A DNA stretch of 9,172 bases from contig NZ_CALHGC010000131.1 of NCBI RefSeq assembly GCF_938029485.1, positions 1-9,172 of the forward strand, in the 5' to 3' direction. The notes under the pieces were generated by a model. That model was not told where the DNA came from and searched no databases. It saw only the letters and a program-made list of their open reading frames with translations. Below, piece after piece: positions 1 to 6,612 of this stretch (within the stretch, counting starts at the first letter, position 1; every line of letters begins with the position of its first letter). The translations under genes and the position numbers were made by a program. This stretch comes from an uncultured Treponema sp. Lineage in GTDB: Bacteria; Spirochaetota; Spirochaetia; Treponematales; Treponemataceae.

Positions 1-76
1 TACGCTATTTTGTACAAAAACAGCAAGAGAAAATATTTGCTTCATATAATTTCGGTACACAATTACTTCACAAGAA

Positions 77-973
77 TTATTTTACCGCTTCCACCTCGGC
101 TTGGGTAAGACCGGCAATTTTGCAAATATCGGACAGAGGATAGCCCATAGTAAGCATTGCTTTTGCCGTTTCGACTGCCTTTTGATGAGCACCTTCAGAG
201 CGCCCTCGCGCCTCACCTTCAGCGAGTCCCCATTCAGCTCCTGCCTTGAACTGCACTTCAGAAATAGTTGCTATGTCGCTTTTCAGCTTCATCCTCGATT
301 CATACAGCTTTCGCTCTTCAGGGTTCAAGCTGAGAACATCGATTTTCTCATTCAGCATCTGTAATACCGGAGATGTCATCGCTAGCATGGCTCTTTCCTC
401 CTTGTCGTCCGTTTCTATAAACCGTAACCAGTTTATCAGCTTTTCCTGTTTTTTGGTAGTGATGCTTTGCCGTATTTCAGGCCCTTTTACTGCCGTCAAG
501 TTCAGAAAGTGTATCTCCAATAAATCCGTGAGCGGCTGATAATTTTTTTGTTCTAAGATGCTATAGGCAGAGTGTATCTCTCTATTGAGCTTAAACCCTT
601 GTGAGATCAGATTGATAGCAATGCAGCAGGTAAGACTGGTATACGATTCACCTTCTTTAAACCCTTCAATGTACATTTTAGACCAATAGAACAGTGTTCG
701 AGGAATAAATTCGGCAGACCAAGAGTTTTGAATTTCAATGTCTATGGTTGTTCCATCTTTTAATCGAAGCTTAATATCGAGAATACCTGTCTTATCGGTT
801 ATCTCATCTTTGGTAAGTTCTTTATCCAGCAGTTCAAGGTCTGTAATCATACCGGTCGGTATGTCCAGTACGCATTCAAGAAAGTCCTGCAAACAGGCTT
901 TGTTCTCTTCCGAGCCGAGCAAGAGCTTGAACAAATAATCGTTTTTAAGAGTTAATCTATAGGTGTCTTCCAT
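77..973 (-). CDS. Rpn-family PD-(D/E)XK nuclease / putative transposase
   Basis: The predicted 298-residue protein matches the Rpn (recombination-promoting nuclease, formerly transposase_31/PDDEXK_2) pattern. Its N-terminus has the usual K-N-D-Y-L-F-K block (residues 10-16). The catalytic core is visible as D66 in LDIK followed by E80-I-Q82 after a short beta hairpin (DGTTIDIEIQ). The tail is also typical: repeated Gly-Glu/Arg residues (about 249-261), then an amphipathic helix and a helix-turn-helix-like end (MLTMGYPLSDICKIAGL). In this family the proteins are DNA endonucleases linked to RecA-independent recombination, and some copies act in phage defence. I chose the start at 973 because GGAG lies 7 bases before this ATG; an upstream in-frame ATG at 1012 has no comparable site. 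The gene appears full length with the catalytic residues intact. The family assignment is firm; the biological role is inferred. Confidence 0.88.
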   Translation of the reverse strand: MEDTYRLTLKNDYLFKLLLGSEENKACLQDFLECVLDIPTGMITDLELLDKELTKDEITDKTGILDIKLRLKDGTTIDIEIQNSWSAEFIPRTLFYWSKMYIEGFKEGESYTSLTCCIAINLISQGFKLNREIHSAYSILEQKNYQPLTDLLEIHFLNLTAVKGPEIRQSITTKKQEKLINWLRFIETDDKEERAMLAMTSPVLQMLNEKIDVLSLNPEERKLYESRMKLKSDIATISEVQFKAGAEWGLAEGEARGRSEGAHQKAVETAKAMLTMGYPLSDICKIAGLTQAEVEAVK

Positions 974-1347
974 TTTGAGTCTCCATACCTTATATATAAA
1001 GCACGGATGCAAAAATGGCTAAGAAATCTTGTATCTTTTTTAATTTTGACTGCACGAGTACGTAGAGGGCACAGAGGTCTTTGAAGAAGCTCCTGTTGAA
1101 GTCATCCTTTGATTAACCTCTGCGTCCTTGATGGTCTCTGCGGTAAATTTTTAATTCTATCGCGAAGGAATCATCGATGTATACCCGCGAAACTGTTGTG
1201 TTTCAAGTGCTTTAAATACTTAATTGTTAGAAAAGCGCTTGTCACTAGTAAGTAACGGAAGTATACATATATAGCTGATTGACTTAAATATGCATATCTT
1301 ACTTATAATTCATACAGATACTATATTAAAGTAAAACAGCTATATCA
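974..1347. other. Non-coding gap between two leftward genes
   Basis: About 370 bases without a convincing gene. It carries the upstream region of the Rpn gene, where a TATATATAA run about 20 bases before its ATG could be a -10 element but lacks a clear -35. It also contains a degenerate inverted repeat (listed separately) and AT-rich sequence downstream of the exported-protein gene. Short open frames here have no ribosome binding site and no recognisable content. Confidence 0.6.
1041..1156. repeat. Degenerate long inverted repeat
   Basis: The segment 1116-1156 begins ACCTCTGCGTCC and ends in CTCTGCGGTAAATTTTTAAT. The reverse complement of 1041-1078 reads ACCTCTGTGCCC and ends in CTCGTGCAGTCAAAATTA. 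The two arms align over about 38 bases with roughly two thirds identity, allowing one gap, and are separated by about 37 bases. This may be an eroded intergenic repeat element or a MITE-like relic. The alignment was made by eye and the arms are imperfect. Confidence 0.4.
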
Positions 1348-1371
1348 TTAATTAGTGCCTTCAGCTGTTTT
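1333..1371 (-). terminator. Possible weak terminator hairpin of the exported-protein gene
   Basis: A perfect 9-bp inverted repeat, AAAACAGCT (1333-1341) and AGCTGTTTT (1363-1371), spans the stop codon at 1348-1350. In the leftward transcript the 3' arm ends in UUUU and is followed by AC and UUUAAU. The stem is AT-rich and the loop is 21 bases, so termination would be weak. Confidence 0.35.
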
Positions 1372-1707
1372 ATGTGTATGCTTTTCGTCAAACCAACCTT
1401 GGCAGGTACTACAAAAATACTGCTTTTTTTCTATTTTTGTCGATGTGGTAGTCTTCGAACCTCCTCCATTACCAGCAACCTCAACACCGACCTTTGTCGT
1501 TGTATTCTGAGTTGTCGTTATATTCCGAACAGTTTTATCGCTATTCGTACAGACTTCAGTAGTCGCTGATATTTCTTTGCCGTTTCCCGCTACAGAAGCT
1601 TTCCCATACGTCTCAGTTTTTTCGCAGTCCCATACTACTTTCTCAGCAGCGAATACTGTTATTACAGCAATAAAAAATACTACTAAAAGCAGAGTAATCT
1701 TTTTCAT
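1348..1707 (-). CDS. Small exported protein with CxxC and HxH motifs
   Basis: The predicted protein has 119 residues. It begins with a classic Sec signal peptide: MKK, a hydrophobic stretch (residues 5-19) and a likely signal peptidase I cut after VFA at residue 20. No lipobox cysteine follows, so the product is probably periplasmic or secreted. The mature part is rich in Thr, Lys and Gly and contains Cys28 and Cys53. The motif VAGNG occurs twice (39-43 and 77-81), suggesting an internal duplication of about 38 residues. The C-terminus has C99-S-T-C102 followed by H110-T-H112, a possible metal-binding or disulfide site. I chose the start at 1707 because an AGGAG lies 10 bases upstream and the signal peptide begins there; a longer frame from 1749 would put 14 residues before it. 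I do not recognise the family. It is divergent from the Xre regulator and may share its control region. Confidence 0.7.
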   Translation of the reverse strand: MKKITLLLVVFFIAVITVFAAEKVVWDCEKTETYGKASVAGNGKEISATTEVCTNSDKTVRNITTTQNTTTKVGVEVAGNGGGSKTTTSTKIEKKQYFCSTCQGWFDEKHTHKTAEGTN

Positions 1708-1887
1708 AAAATAATTTCTCCTTAGAATAAAAATAGTTTGCCTTGACATGGTAATTTAACGATTAAACTACTCCATTCCTCCAACCAAGAAAACGGTTTA
1801 TATATCTGGATCTTGTCATCTCCAAAACCGTATCTTTTGAGTAGTGCACACTGTGCGGATCATTAGATTACGCATAATATTAAGAAA

Positions 1888-1906
1888 TGACATTCAGTAG
1901 ATGTCA
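1888..1906. promoter_or_regulatory. Candidate operator, distal copy
   Basis: The sequence TGACATTCAGTAGATGTCA is a palindrome with half-sites TGACA and TGTCA separated by 9 bases; with flanking bases it extends to AATGACAT/ATGTCATT (1886-1908). It matches the proximal copy at 1941-1959 in 15 of 19 positions, and the two centres are 53 bp apart, close to five helical turns. A dimeric Xre-type regulator encoded just downstream is the obvious candidate ligand; this is inferred. Confidence 0.65.
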
Positions 1907-1939
1907 TTATATTACTCAGTATACATTATCTTATACATA

Positions 1940-1967
1940 TTGACAAGCAGCAAATGTCAGATATAAC
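1940..1967 (+). promoter_or_regulatory. Candidate promoter of the Xre regulator gene
   Basis: TTGACA (1940-1945), 16 bases, then TATAAC (1962-1967) resembles a strong sigma-70 promoter. The -10 element lies only 3 bases before the ATG at 1971, so the transcript would start at or next to that codon, and there is no Shine-Dalgarno sequence. An alternative AT-rich -10 (TATACA, 1932-1937) would give a short leader that also lacks a ribosome binding site. Confidence 0.5.
1941..1959. promoter_or_regulatory. Candidate operator, promoter-overlapping copy
   Basis: The sequence TGACAAGCAGCAAATGTCA repeats the TGACA-N9-TGTCA pattern of 1888-1906 with identical spacing. It overlaps the -35 hexamer and fills most of the -35/-10 spacer, a position from which binding would block RNA polymerase. 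This supports negative autoregulation of the downstream gene. Confidence 0.65.
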
Positions 1968-1970
1968 TGT

Positions 1971-2237
1971 ATGTATAAAAATAAAAATGGTAGTTCTAAC
2001 AATATTTCCGGTAAAACAATCTCTAAAGTGAGAAAATCATTAAATCCGCCGGTTTCTCAACGTGCATTAGCAGATAAGATGCAGCTTTACGGTATAGATT
2101 TAGATAAAAATGCAATACAAAGAATAGAGTGCGGTAAACGTTTTGTTACAGATATTGAACTTGTTGTATTTGCACAAGTTTTAAATATATCTTTTGAAGA
2201 ATTACTTGAAAATAAACATAACGAGATAATTCAATGA
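1971..2237 (+). CDS. Xre/Cro-type helix-turn-helix regulator
   Basis: The predicted protein has 88 residues and is essentially one HTH_3-like DNA-binding domain with a short polar N-terminal arm (1-13). The expected helices are visible: helix 1 around KTISKVRKSL, helix 2 around SQRALADKMQLYG (29-41), the recognition helix around DKNAIQRIECGKR (45-57), then DIELVVFAQVLNISFEELL (61-79), the usual family ending. There is no effector or peptidase domain, so it most likely acts as a small dimeric repressor. The ATG at 1971 is the only in-frame ATG before the domain and has no Shine-Dalgarno sequence, which fits a leaderless message from the adjoining promoter. Two matching palindromes upstream suggest it controls itself, and perhaps the divergent exported-protein gene. 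The fold is confident; the targets are inferred. Confidence 0.85.
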   Translation: MYKNKNGSSNNISGKTISKVRKSLNPPVSQRALADKMQLYGIDLDKNAIQRIECGKRFVTDIELVVFAQVLNISFEELLENKHNEIIQ

Positions 2238-2276
2238 AAATTTATTTCAGCTACGCAATTACTTGGATAAAAATAG

Positions 2277-2489
2277 CAATTAAAAATATATCACAATCCC
2301 TCGCCGCAGCTGTACCGGTATAAAAAAATTCCGATAGAAGAGCGTTTCTTTTATCGAGGCTGGTCTTCAAGGCACCGACCCTAAGCATTAAGGAACGAAA
2401 TCCGCGCACTCGACAAAGGTAAGCGCTTTTTCACGATGACGCTTGAAGAACAGGAACAGGCATTAGGCTCGCGGCATCCTGAAGATTAA
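2277..2489 (+). pseudogene. Interrupted coding remnant of unknown origin
   Basis: One frame is open from 2277 to 2489 except for a single TAA at 2382-2384. Before the stop it reads KKIPIEERFFYRGW; after it, RNEIRALDKGKRFFTMTLEE, ending HPED and a TAA. The composition looks protein-like, but there is no start codon with a ribosome binding site, and I do not recognise the family. It adjoins the decayed transporter remnant, so it is best read as gene debris. Nothing else is evident between the Xre gene and the transporter remnant. Confidence 0.45.
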
Positions 2490-2501
2490 GAGAAGAAAAT
2501 T

Positions 2502-3131
2502 TCAATATTTGAGATTTTTCTTTAATTGCCGGAGCAGAGACCTCCAAAACCGCAGTAACCTTTGTCCGCAATGCCGCCGATTAACTCTCTCGATGCTTTG
2601 CAACGACGGCAATACAGCACGTGAGCGTCTGGGCGCAAGGAACGGCAAACTAACATAGCCGATGCAGCCGTATACCGCGACATCCTGCGCCGTACCGTAC
2701 CAGAGCGAAAAACGGTTCATTACGAGCATCGTAACGGTCGGCGAAAAAGTCAATCCGAATGGCGCCGGTGCGATATGTAAAATATTTTTCCACAGCGATG
2801 TCAACTCAAAAAAAGGCGGCAGATAAAATCCTCTTTTTTTAATAATAAAGAACAAAATTGCAGCCAGTATCGTTATTGCCTGACCGATAATCGTTGCCCA
2901 CGCAGCACCTGCCATCCCCCAACCGAATATCCACACAAATGTATAATCCAAAATGATATTTGTTACAAAGCCGAGTATCATTGCCGCCATTGCAAATGAA
3001 GCTCCGTTCATATTGTGGATAAAGGGTATAAGGCCGGTAGCTAAAAGCTGAAAGACTGCGCCCAACGCAATAATTCGCATATATTGGGCTGTCAATTTGA
3101 GTGTTGTTCCATACGGGATACCTTGTACTTG
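2502..3131 (-). pseudogene. Truncated MATE-family efflux transporter remnant
   Basis: The residues from YMRIIALGAVFQLLATGL through FTNIILDY-like and GMAGAAWATIIGQ segments to GYVSLPFLA are typical of the middle of MATE (multi antimicrobial extrusion) transporters, covering roughly transmembrane helices 4-7. Complete members have about 450 residues. Here homology begins near 3119 (PYGTTLKLTAQYMRI, with no proper start; only a TTG at 3095) and an in-frame TAG lies at 3132-3134. It ends near 2640. Beyond that the frame turns into an Arg-rich, non-membrane tail (RRSRAVLPSLQSIERVNRR), as expected after a frameshift or junction. Neither the N-terminal helices nor the second half of the transporter is present nearby. 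A functional transporter is therefore very unlikely. Confidence 0.8.
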
Positions 3132-3195
3132 CTATGCTTGCAACCTTCGGCTAAAATGGAAGTGTAATACACATTAGCCGAAAGGAACCCGTATG
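3110..3195. repeat. Nested inverted repeats before the ATPase gene
   Basis: An inner perfect 9-bp pair, TTCGGCTAA (3146-3154) and TTAGCCGAA (3174-3182), lies inside an outer 8-bp pair, CATACGGG (3110-3117) and CCCGTATG (3188-3195). The outer right arm includes the ATG of the ATPase gene, and the Shine-Dalgarno sequence lies between the two right arms. The outer left arm coincides with the point where MATE homology is lost. This could be an mRNA structure controlling translation, an operator, or the scar of an insertion. Confidence 0.5.
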
Positions 3196-4416
3196 CGTTA
3201 TATTTCCCGAAGCTTGGAAAAGATAGTCTTAGAAGTTACAAAAGAATATCCGGTCGTATTGGTAACGGGTCCAAGACAGGTTGGGAAAACTACCATGCTG
3301 CAAAAACTTATGGACGGCACAGACAGAGGTTATGTGTCGCTTGATGATTTGCATGAGAGAACTCTTGCAAAGACCGATCCGGAACTGTTTTTGCAGCTGC
3401 ATAAGCCGCCTGTATTGATCGATGAAGTTCAATATGCGCCTGAATTATTCACCTACATAAAAATATATGCGGACAAAAGCCGCAGCAACGGTGATTTCTG
3501 GCTTACCGGTTCTCAAGCTTTTAAGCTGATGCAGGGAATGCAAGAGTCATTGGCAGGACGAGTAGCGGTGCTTTCATTAACCTCGTTATCGCAAGCAGAG
3601 ATTTACGGAAATAGACTTGAGCCGTTTGTACTCGATATGAAAAAACTTTCTGCACGGAGCAGAGAACGAAAACCTGCGAATATCAAAGAAATTTTTAACA
3701 GAATTTATAAAGGCTCCATGCCCGCGGTCATAAGCGGTCAAAATAAGAACACTCACATTTTTTACAGCAGTTATGTAACAACATATATTGAAAGAGATGT
3801 AAGAGCGCTTTCGGATTCGATTGACTCTTTAAAATTTTTGCGGTTTATAACTGCCGTTGCCGCACGGTGCGGACAGCTGCTCAATATCGCCGACATAGCA
3901 CGCGATGCGGACATTAATCAAAAGCAGGTGAAAGGCTGGCTGAGTATTCTTGAAACGTTAGGAATTATTTTTTATTTACACCCTTATTCCAATAATATGC
4001 TCAAGCGCCTCGTAAAAACGCCAAAGCTGTATTTTTATGATACGGGGTTAGTCTGCTATCTGACAAAGTGGAGCAGTGCGGAAACGCTGGAAAGCGGCGC
4101 TATGAACGGAGCAATACTTGAAAATTATGTTGTTTCCGAAATAATGAAAACATATCTCAATAACGGTAAAGCGCCCTTTATGTATTACTATCGGGACAAA
4201 GATGCGAAAGAAATCGATATCGCATTAGAGCATGACGGCGTGATTAATCCGATAGAAATTAAGAAATCCGCGAATCCGGGTTCCGAGCTTGTCAAAGTAT
4301 TCGGCTTACTGGATAATGCATCTATTCCGCGTTCTAAAGGTGCGGTAATCTGCATGAAACCGGAGCTTTCGGCAATTGATAGGGAAAACTATATCGTGCC
4401 GGTTTGGGTGATTTGA
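3193..4416 (+). CDS. AAA_14 / DUF4143 ATPase
   Basis: The predicted 407-residue protein has the two-domain layout of AAA_14-DUF4143 proteins and the usual length. The N-terminal ATPase half has Walker A GPRQVGKT (26-33), Walker B VLIDEVQ (74-80), and the sensor-like LTGSQ (104-108) followed by the conserved LAGRVAVLSL. A middle winged-helix-like part (about 225-275) precedes FYDTGLVCYL (281-290). The C-terminal DUF4143 region has E310-N, D342 in KEIDIAL, and E355-I-K357 in PIEIKKS, a layout matching a PD-(D/E)XK nuclease-like core with acidic residues retained. The family is widespread and often present in many variable copies; its substrate is unknown, though a DNA-directed role is suspected. 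AAAGGA about 6 bases before the ATG supports the start. It appears intact, alone, and set among decayed genes, as a recently arrived cassette would be. Confidence 0.9.
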   Translation: MRYISRSLEKIVLEVTKEYPVVLVTGPRQVGKTTMLQKLMDGTDRGYVSLDDLHERTLAKTDPELFLQLHKPPVLIDEVQYAPELFTYIKIYADKSRSNGDFWLTGSQAFKLMQGMQESLAGRVAVLSLTSLSQAEIYGNRLEPFVLDMKKLSARSRERKPANIKEIFNRIYKGSMPAVISGQNKNTHIFYSSYVTTYIERDVRALSDSIDSLKFLRFITAVAARCGQLLNIADIARDADINQKQVKGWLSILETLGIIFYLHPYSNNMLKRLVKTPKLYFYDTGLVCYLTKWSSAETLESGAMNGAILENYVVSEIMKTYLNNGKAPFMYYYRDKDAKEIDIALEHDGVINPIEIKKSANPGSELVKVFGLLDNASIPRSKGAVICMKPELSAIDRENYIVPVWVI

Positions 4417-4477
4417 AATTTGTAGAGAGTGTTATCAAAAGGGGATGACTGCTATCAAATAACGCATACGTTTGCAT

Positions 4478-4516
4478 CAAAATAAAAGCGATGCTTCCAT
4501 TCGTATTTTTCGCTTT
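4478..4516 (-). terminator. Possible terminator after the SPFH/beta-helix operon
   Basis: In the leftward transcript, AAAGCGA (4516-4510) pairs with UCGCUUU (4491-4485) over 7 bases with an 18-base loop, followed by the U-rich UAUUUUG. It lies about 75 bases after the stop of the last operon gene, between convergent genes. The stem is short and the loop long, so confidence is modest. Confidence 0.4.
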
Positions 4517-4591
4517 ACTATGTTATACTGCTGCCATTATGCGCTCGGAAAGGCTTTTTGAAATCGTATTTATCCTGCTCAGCACGAATCA

Positions 4592-6346
4592 TTATTTGGT
4601 TGTGTTCTTTTTCGGGTTTATGAATCTTACTTCTCCTGCATCTGTTTCAATTTTTGAAGATTTTTCCGCCGTAATAAAATATTTGTTTGCGTAAAAACAC
4701 TCTCTTGTGTCTTCAATTTTTACTGTTGAATTTCCTACAGCACGAATTATACTTTTTATCTTTTTTACCTGTCCGTAATAGGTATCTTTTTTTGGTGAAA
4801 AACCGAAATAGCAGCTTTCGCATTTTAGCTTTGAAGAGTCGGAAACATAGATGATGGGGTTTTCGTAGAGAAAATTATAAAAATAGCAGCCTGATAATTT
4901 TACACTTGCATTTGCCGAAATAAAAATGTGACCGCTGCATTCATCAGCATGAGTTATATATCCGCTCTCTTCTTCTTCATGAAAAAAACGGACATTGCTC
5001 AATTCTGCTTTTGCACTATCATCAATATCCATAAGGCAATCCTCGTCATCGTAGATTTCGGACTTGCTTCCGTAAATAAACAATTTTGCATTGTTTTTTA
5101 TTTTAACTGAACACTTGTGCTTTGTCGCGTTTAAACTGAATATCTTGACGATTGCATTTCCTTGGAGTGCAAGACCTCCCGCTCTCCCATCGTTTCCGGA
5201 AATAAAAACCTCGTCCTTACTTTCTAATCTTGCGTTCTCTGTGATGCCGATTCCTGCTCCCGAATTATTGCAAGAAGTAATTAGTCCTGTGAAAAGTTCA
5301 GAATTCTGAAAAAGAATTATTCCGTGTCCCCTATTATTGTATGTACTTATCCTTCCGACTTGTATTTTTACTTTTCCGTTAAGGCAAATACCATCATCTC
5401 CATTTGCTTCCGAAGAGATTGATTTTACATTCATCAATGCTTCATCGCAAAGATATATCCCACCGCCAAAATTCTTATAAGCAGAAAAATGTCCGAATCT
5501 TTTTTCTACATTCACAGAACTTGTCAAATAAAAACCTTCAAGCATATTGCCAACAGCATAAATTGATACATCTTCGGAAACGGCGATTTTCCCGAAGCCA
5601 CAAACCCCGTATTCTCTATAAGAATAGGAAAAAAAATTTACTTTATTTACGGCAGATGAAAAATAAACTTCTCCAGCTTTAAATATAAAAAGATTTGAAA
5701 ATCTGTTTTTGAATGCAAAAACTCCCGAAAATTCTGCTTGTCCGGATACGGAAATTCCGCAATTCGAAGAACCAATCACCAAAACACTATTCAATTTTGA
5801 TCCGTCTGTAGCTATGTTCAGCAAAGATTCAGACGGGTTTTCATCAAGTGCGTCATACAAAGTATCTCTGCCGTTGGTGTCTGAAAATTGTTGAAATTCT
5901 TTTTGAAGTTTTTCGTGAATCTCGTTTGCTTTTTTATTGCGTTCTTGATCCACGTACTTCATATATCCATCAGGAATAAAGACCGCCGTTTCTGCCCAAA
6001 AGTCTTCTTTATGCTCTTCATAAAATTTTTCACCGACAAAAATAATTCCTTTTACAACCGCTGCACTTTGAACGGAAACTTTTTCATCGTCAGGAACTAT
6101 GATGACTGTTTGTAAATTTTCTAAAAAAGCATCCGTTTCAGAAAATCCGCTGCCTTCAATCGTGATTTTTGATTTCACCGTGAAAGAACCTTTAAAAATG
6201 CCTGCCGCAAGTTTGAGCATTCCGTTTTCCGGAACGGAGTCTATCGCTTGTTGAATCGAAGAGAATTTTGCGATTGATGGAGAGTAGGTAATAATGGAGC
6301 ATTGATTTTTTTCCTGCATTTTCCTTTCCTTACTGTTTTCTGACAT
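4592..6346 (-). CDS. Parallel beta-helix (pectate-lyase-like fold) protein, no signal peptide
   Basis: The predicted protein has 584 residues. The N-terminal part reads FSSIQQAIDSVPENGMLKLA then a strand pattern ending ITIEGSG (28-67), the usual opening of right-handed beta-helix proteins. After a charged, probably helical insert (about 133-170, with ERNKKANEIHEKLQKEFQQF), rungs of about 23 residues recur: N-G-D-D-G-I (315-320), N-R-G-H-G-I (338-343), N-S-G-A-G-I (361-366) and N-D-G-R-A-G-G-L (385-392). Asn/Gly turns and short strands continue to near the C-terminus. There is no signal peptide or membrane segment, so unlike most beta-helix enzymes it is probably cytoplasmic. No catalytic set is evident, so a binding or scaffold role is more likely than polysaccharide cleavage. 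AGGA precedes the ATG at 6346; an in-frame ATG at 6319 after GGAAAGGAAA is a credible alternative. It is the last operon gene. Confidence 0.82.
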   Translation of the reverse strand: MSENSKERKMQEKNQCSIITYSPSIAKFSSIQQAIDSVPENGMLKLAAGIFKGSFTVKSKITIEGSGFSETDAFLENLQTVIIVPDDEKVSVQSAAVVKGIIFVGEKFYEEHKEDFWAETAVFIPDGYMKYVDQERNKKANEIHEKLQKEFQQFSDTNGRDTLYDALDENPSESLLNIATDGSKLNSVLVIGSSNCGISVSGQAEFSGVFAFKNRFSNLFIFKAGEVYFSSAVNKVNFFSYSYREYGVCGFGKIAVSEDVSIYAVGNMLEGFYLTSSVNVEKRFGHFSAYKNFGGGIYLCDEALMNVKSISSEANGDDGICLNGKVKIQVGRISTYNNRGHGIILFQNSELFTGLITSCNNSGAGIGITENARLESKDEVFISGNDGRAGGLALQGNAIVKIFSLNATKHKCSVKIKNNAKLFIYGSKSEIYDDEDCLMDIDDSAKAELSNVRFFHEEEESGYITHADECSGHIFISANASVKLSGCYFYNFLYENPIIYVSDSSKLKCESCYFGFSPKKDTYYGQVKKIKSIIRAVGNSTVKIEDTRECFYANKYFITAEKSSKIETDAGEVRFINPKKNTTK

Positions 6347-6360
6347 AATTAAATTTCCTT

Positions 6361-6612
6361 TTATGAATACATTTCTTCAAAAGAGTTCTGGCACGCCGCT
6401 CGCATTGAATCCCAATTTGTATGGCAGTTTTCTTCAATGTTCTTTTGCCCGCTTGTATCGTGCAAGGTTTTGCCATAAAAAACCGGTGTCGTCTTGTGTC
6501 ATTTGTTTTTTAGTTCCCATACTGAAAAACGGATCTCACCGGTGTGTTCAGTAAGAAATGCGAGGTTTGTGATTTTCGATTTTTGCGTTATGACAAAATT
6601 TGCTTCATTCAT
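6361..6612 (-). pseudogene. Small operon gene interrupted by an in-frame UGA
   Basis: One frame runs from an ATG at 6612, overlapping the previous stop as ATGA, to a TAA at 6361-6363, 14 bases before the next gene. It is interrupted by a single TGA at 6499-6501. The first part encodes 37 residues (MNEANFVITQKSKITNLAFL...VWELKNK). The second part ends EENCHTNWDSMRAACQNSF-EEMYS. A second ATG overlaps the internal stop (ATGA at 6502) and gives a 22-residue frame ending at 6434. The way the frame fills the inter-gene gap suggests a formerly, or still, functional gene of about 83 codons. Options are a recent nonsense mutation, two short coupled peptides, or recoding. The A-AAA-AAC just before the stop resembles a -1 slippery heptamer. 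A 6-bp hairpin (GGTTTT/AAAACC) begins 14 bases after the UGA. I do not recognise the family. Confidence 0.5.

Noticed and set aside
77..973. Possibility that the Rpn gene marks an insertion sequence with terminal repeats
   Set aside because: I saw no terminal inverted repeats or target duplications around it; Rpn genes usually occur without IS ends.
1754..1766. TTTAA-CGA-TTAAA palindrome upstream of the exported-protein gene
   Set aside because: Arms are only 5 AT-only bases; too short and low in complexity to call an operator.
1793..1831. Inverted repeat ACGGTTT/AAACCGT between the exported-protein and Xre genes
   Set aside because: Only 7 bp with a 25-base loop and no U-tract or promoter overlap; it could easily arise by chance.
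4491..4694. A 67-residue hydrophobic plus-strand frame, possible small membrane protein
   Set aside because: No Shine-Dalgarno sequence, it overlaps the terminator-like hairpin and the end of the beta-helix gene, and its hydrophobicity comes from T-rich sequence.
5404..5682. A 92-residue plus-strand frame opposite the beta-helix gene
   Set aside because: Low-complexity Lys/Arg/Leu composition and no start signal; it is a shadow of the beta-helix coding strand.
4592..6346. Reading the beta-helix protein as a phage tailspike
   Set aside because: No neighbouring phage structural genes, and the operon partners are SPFH and membrane proteins.
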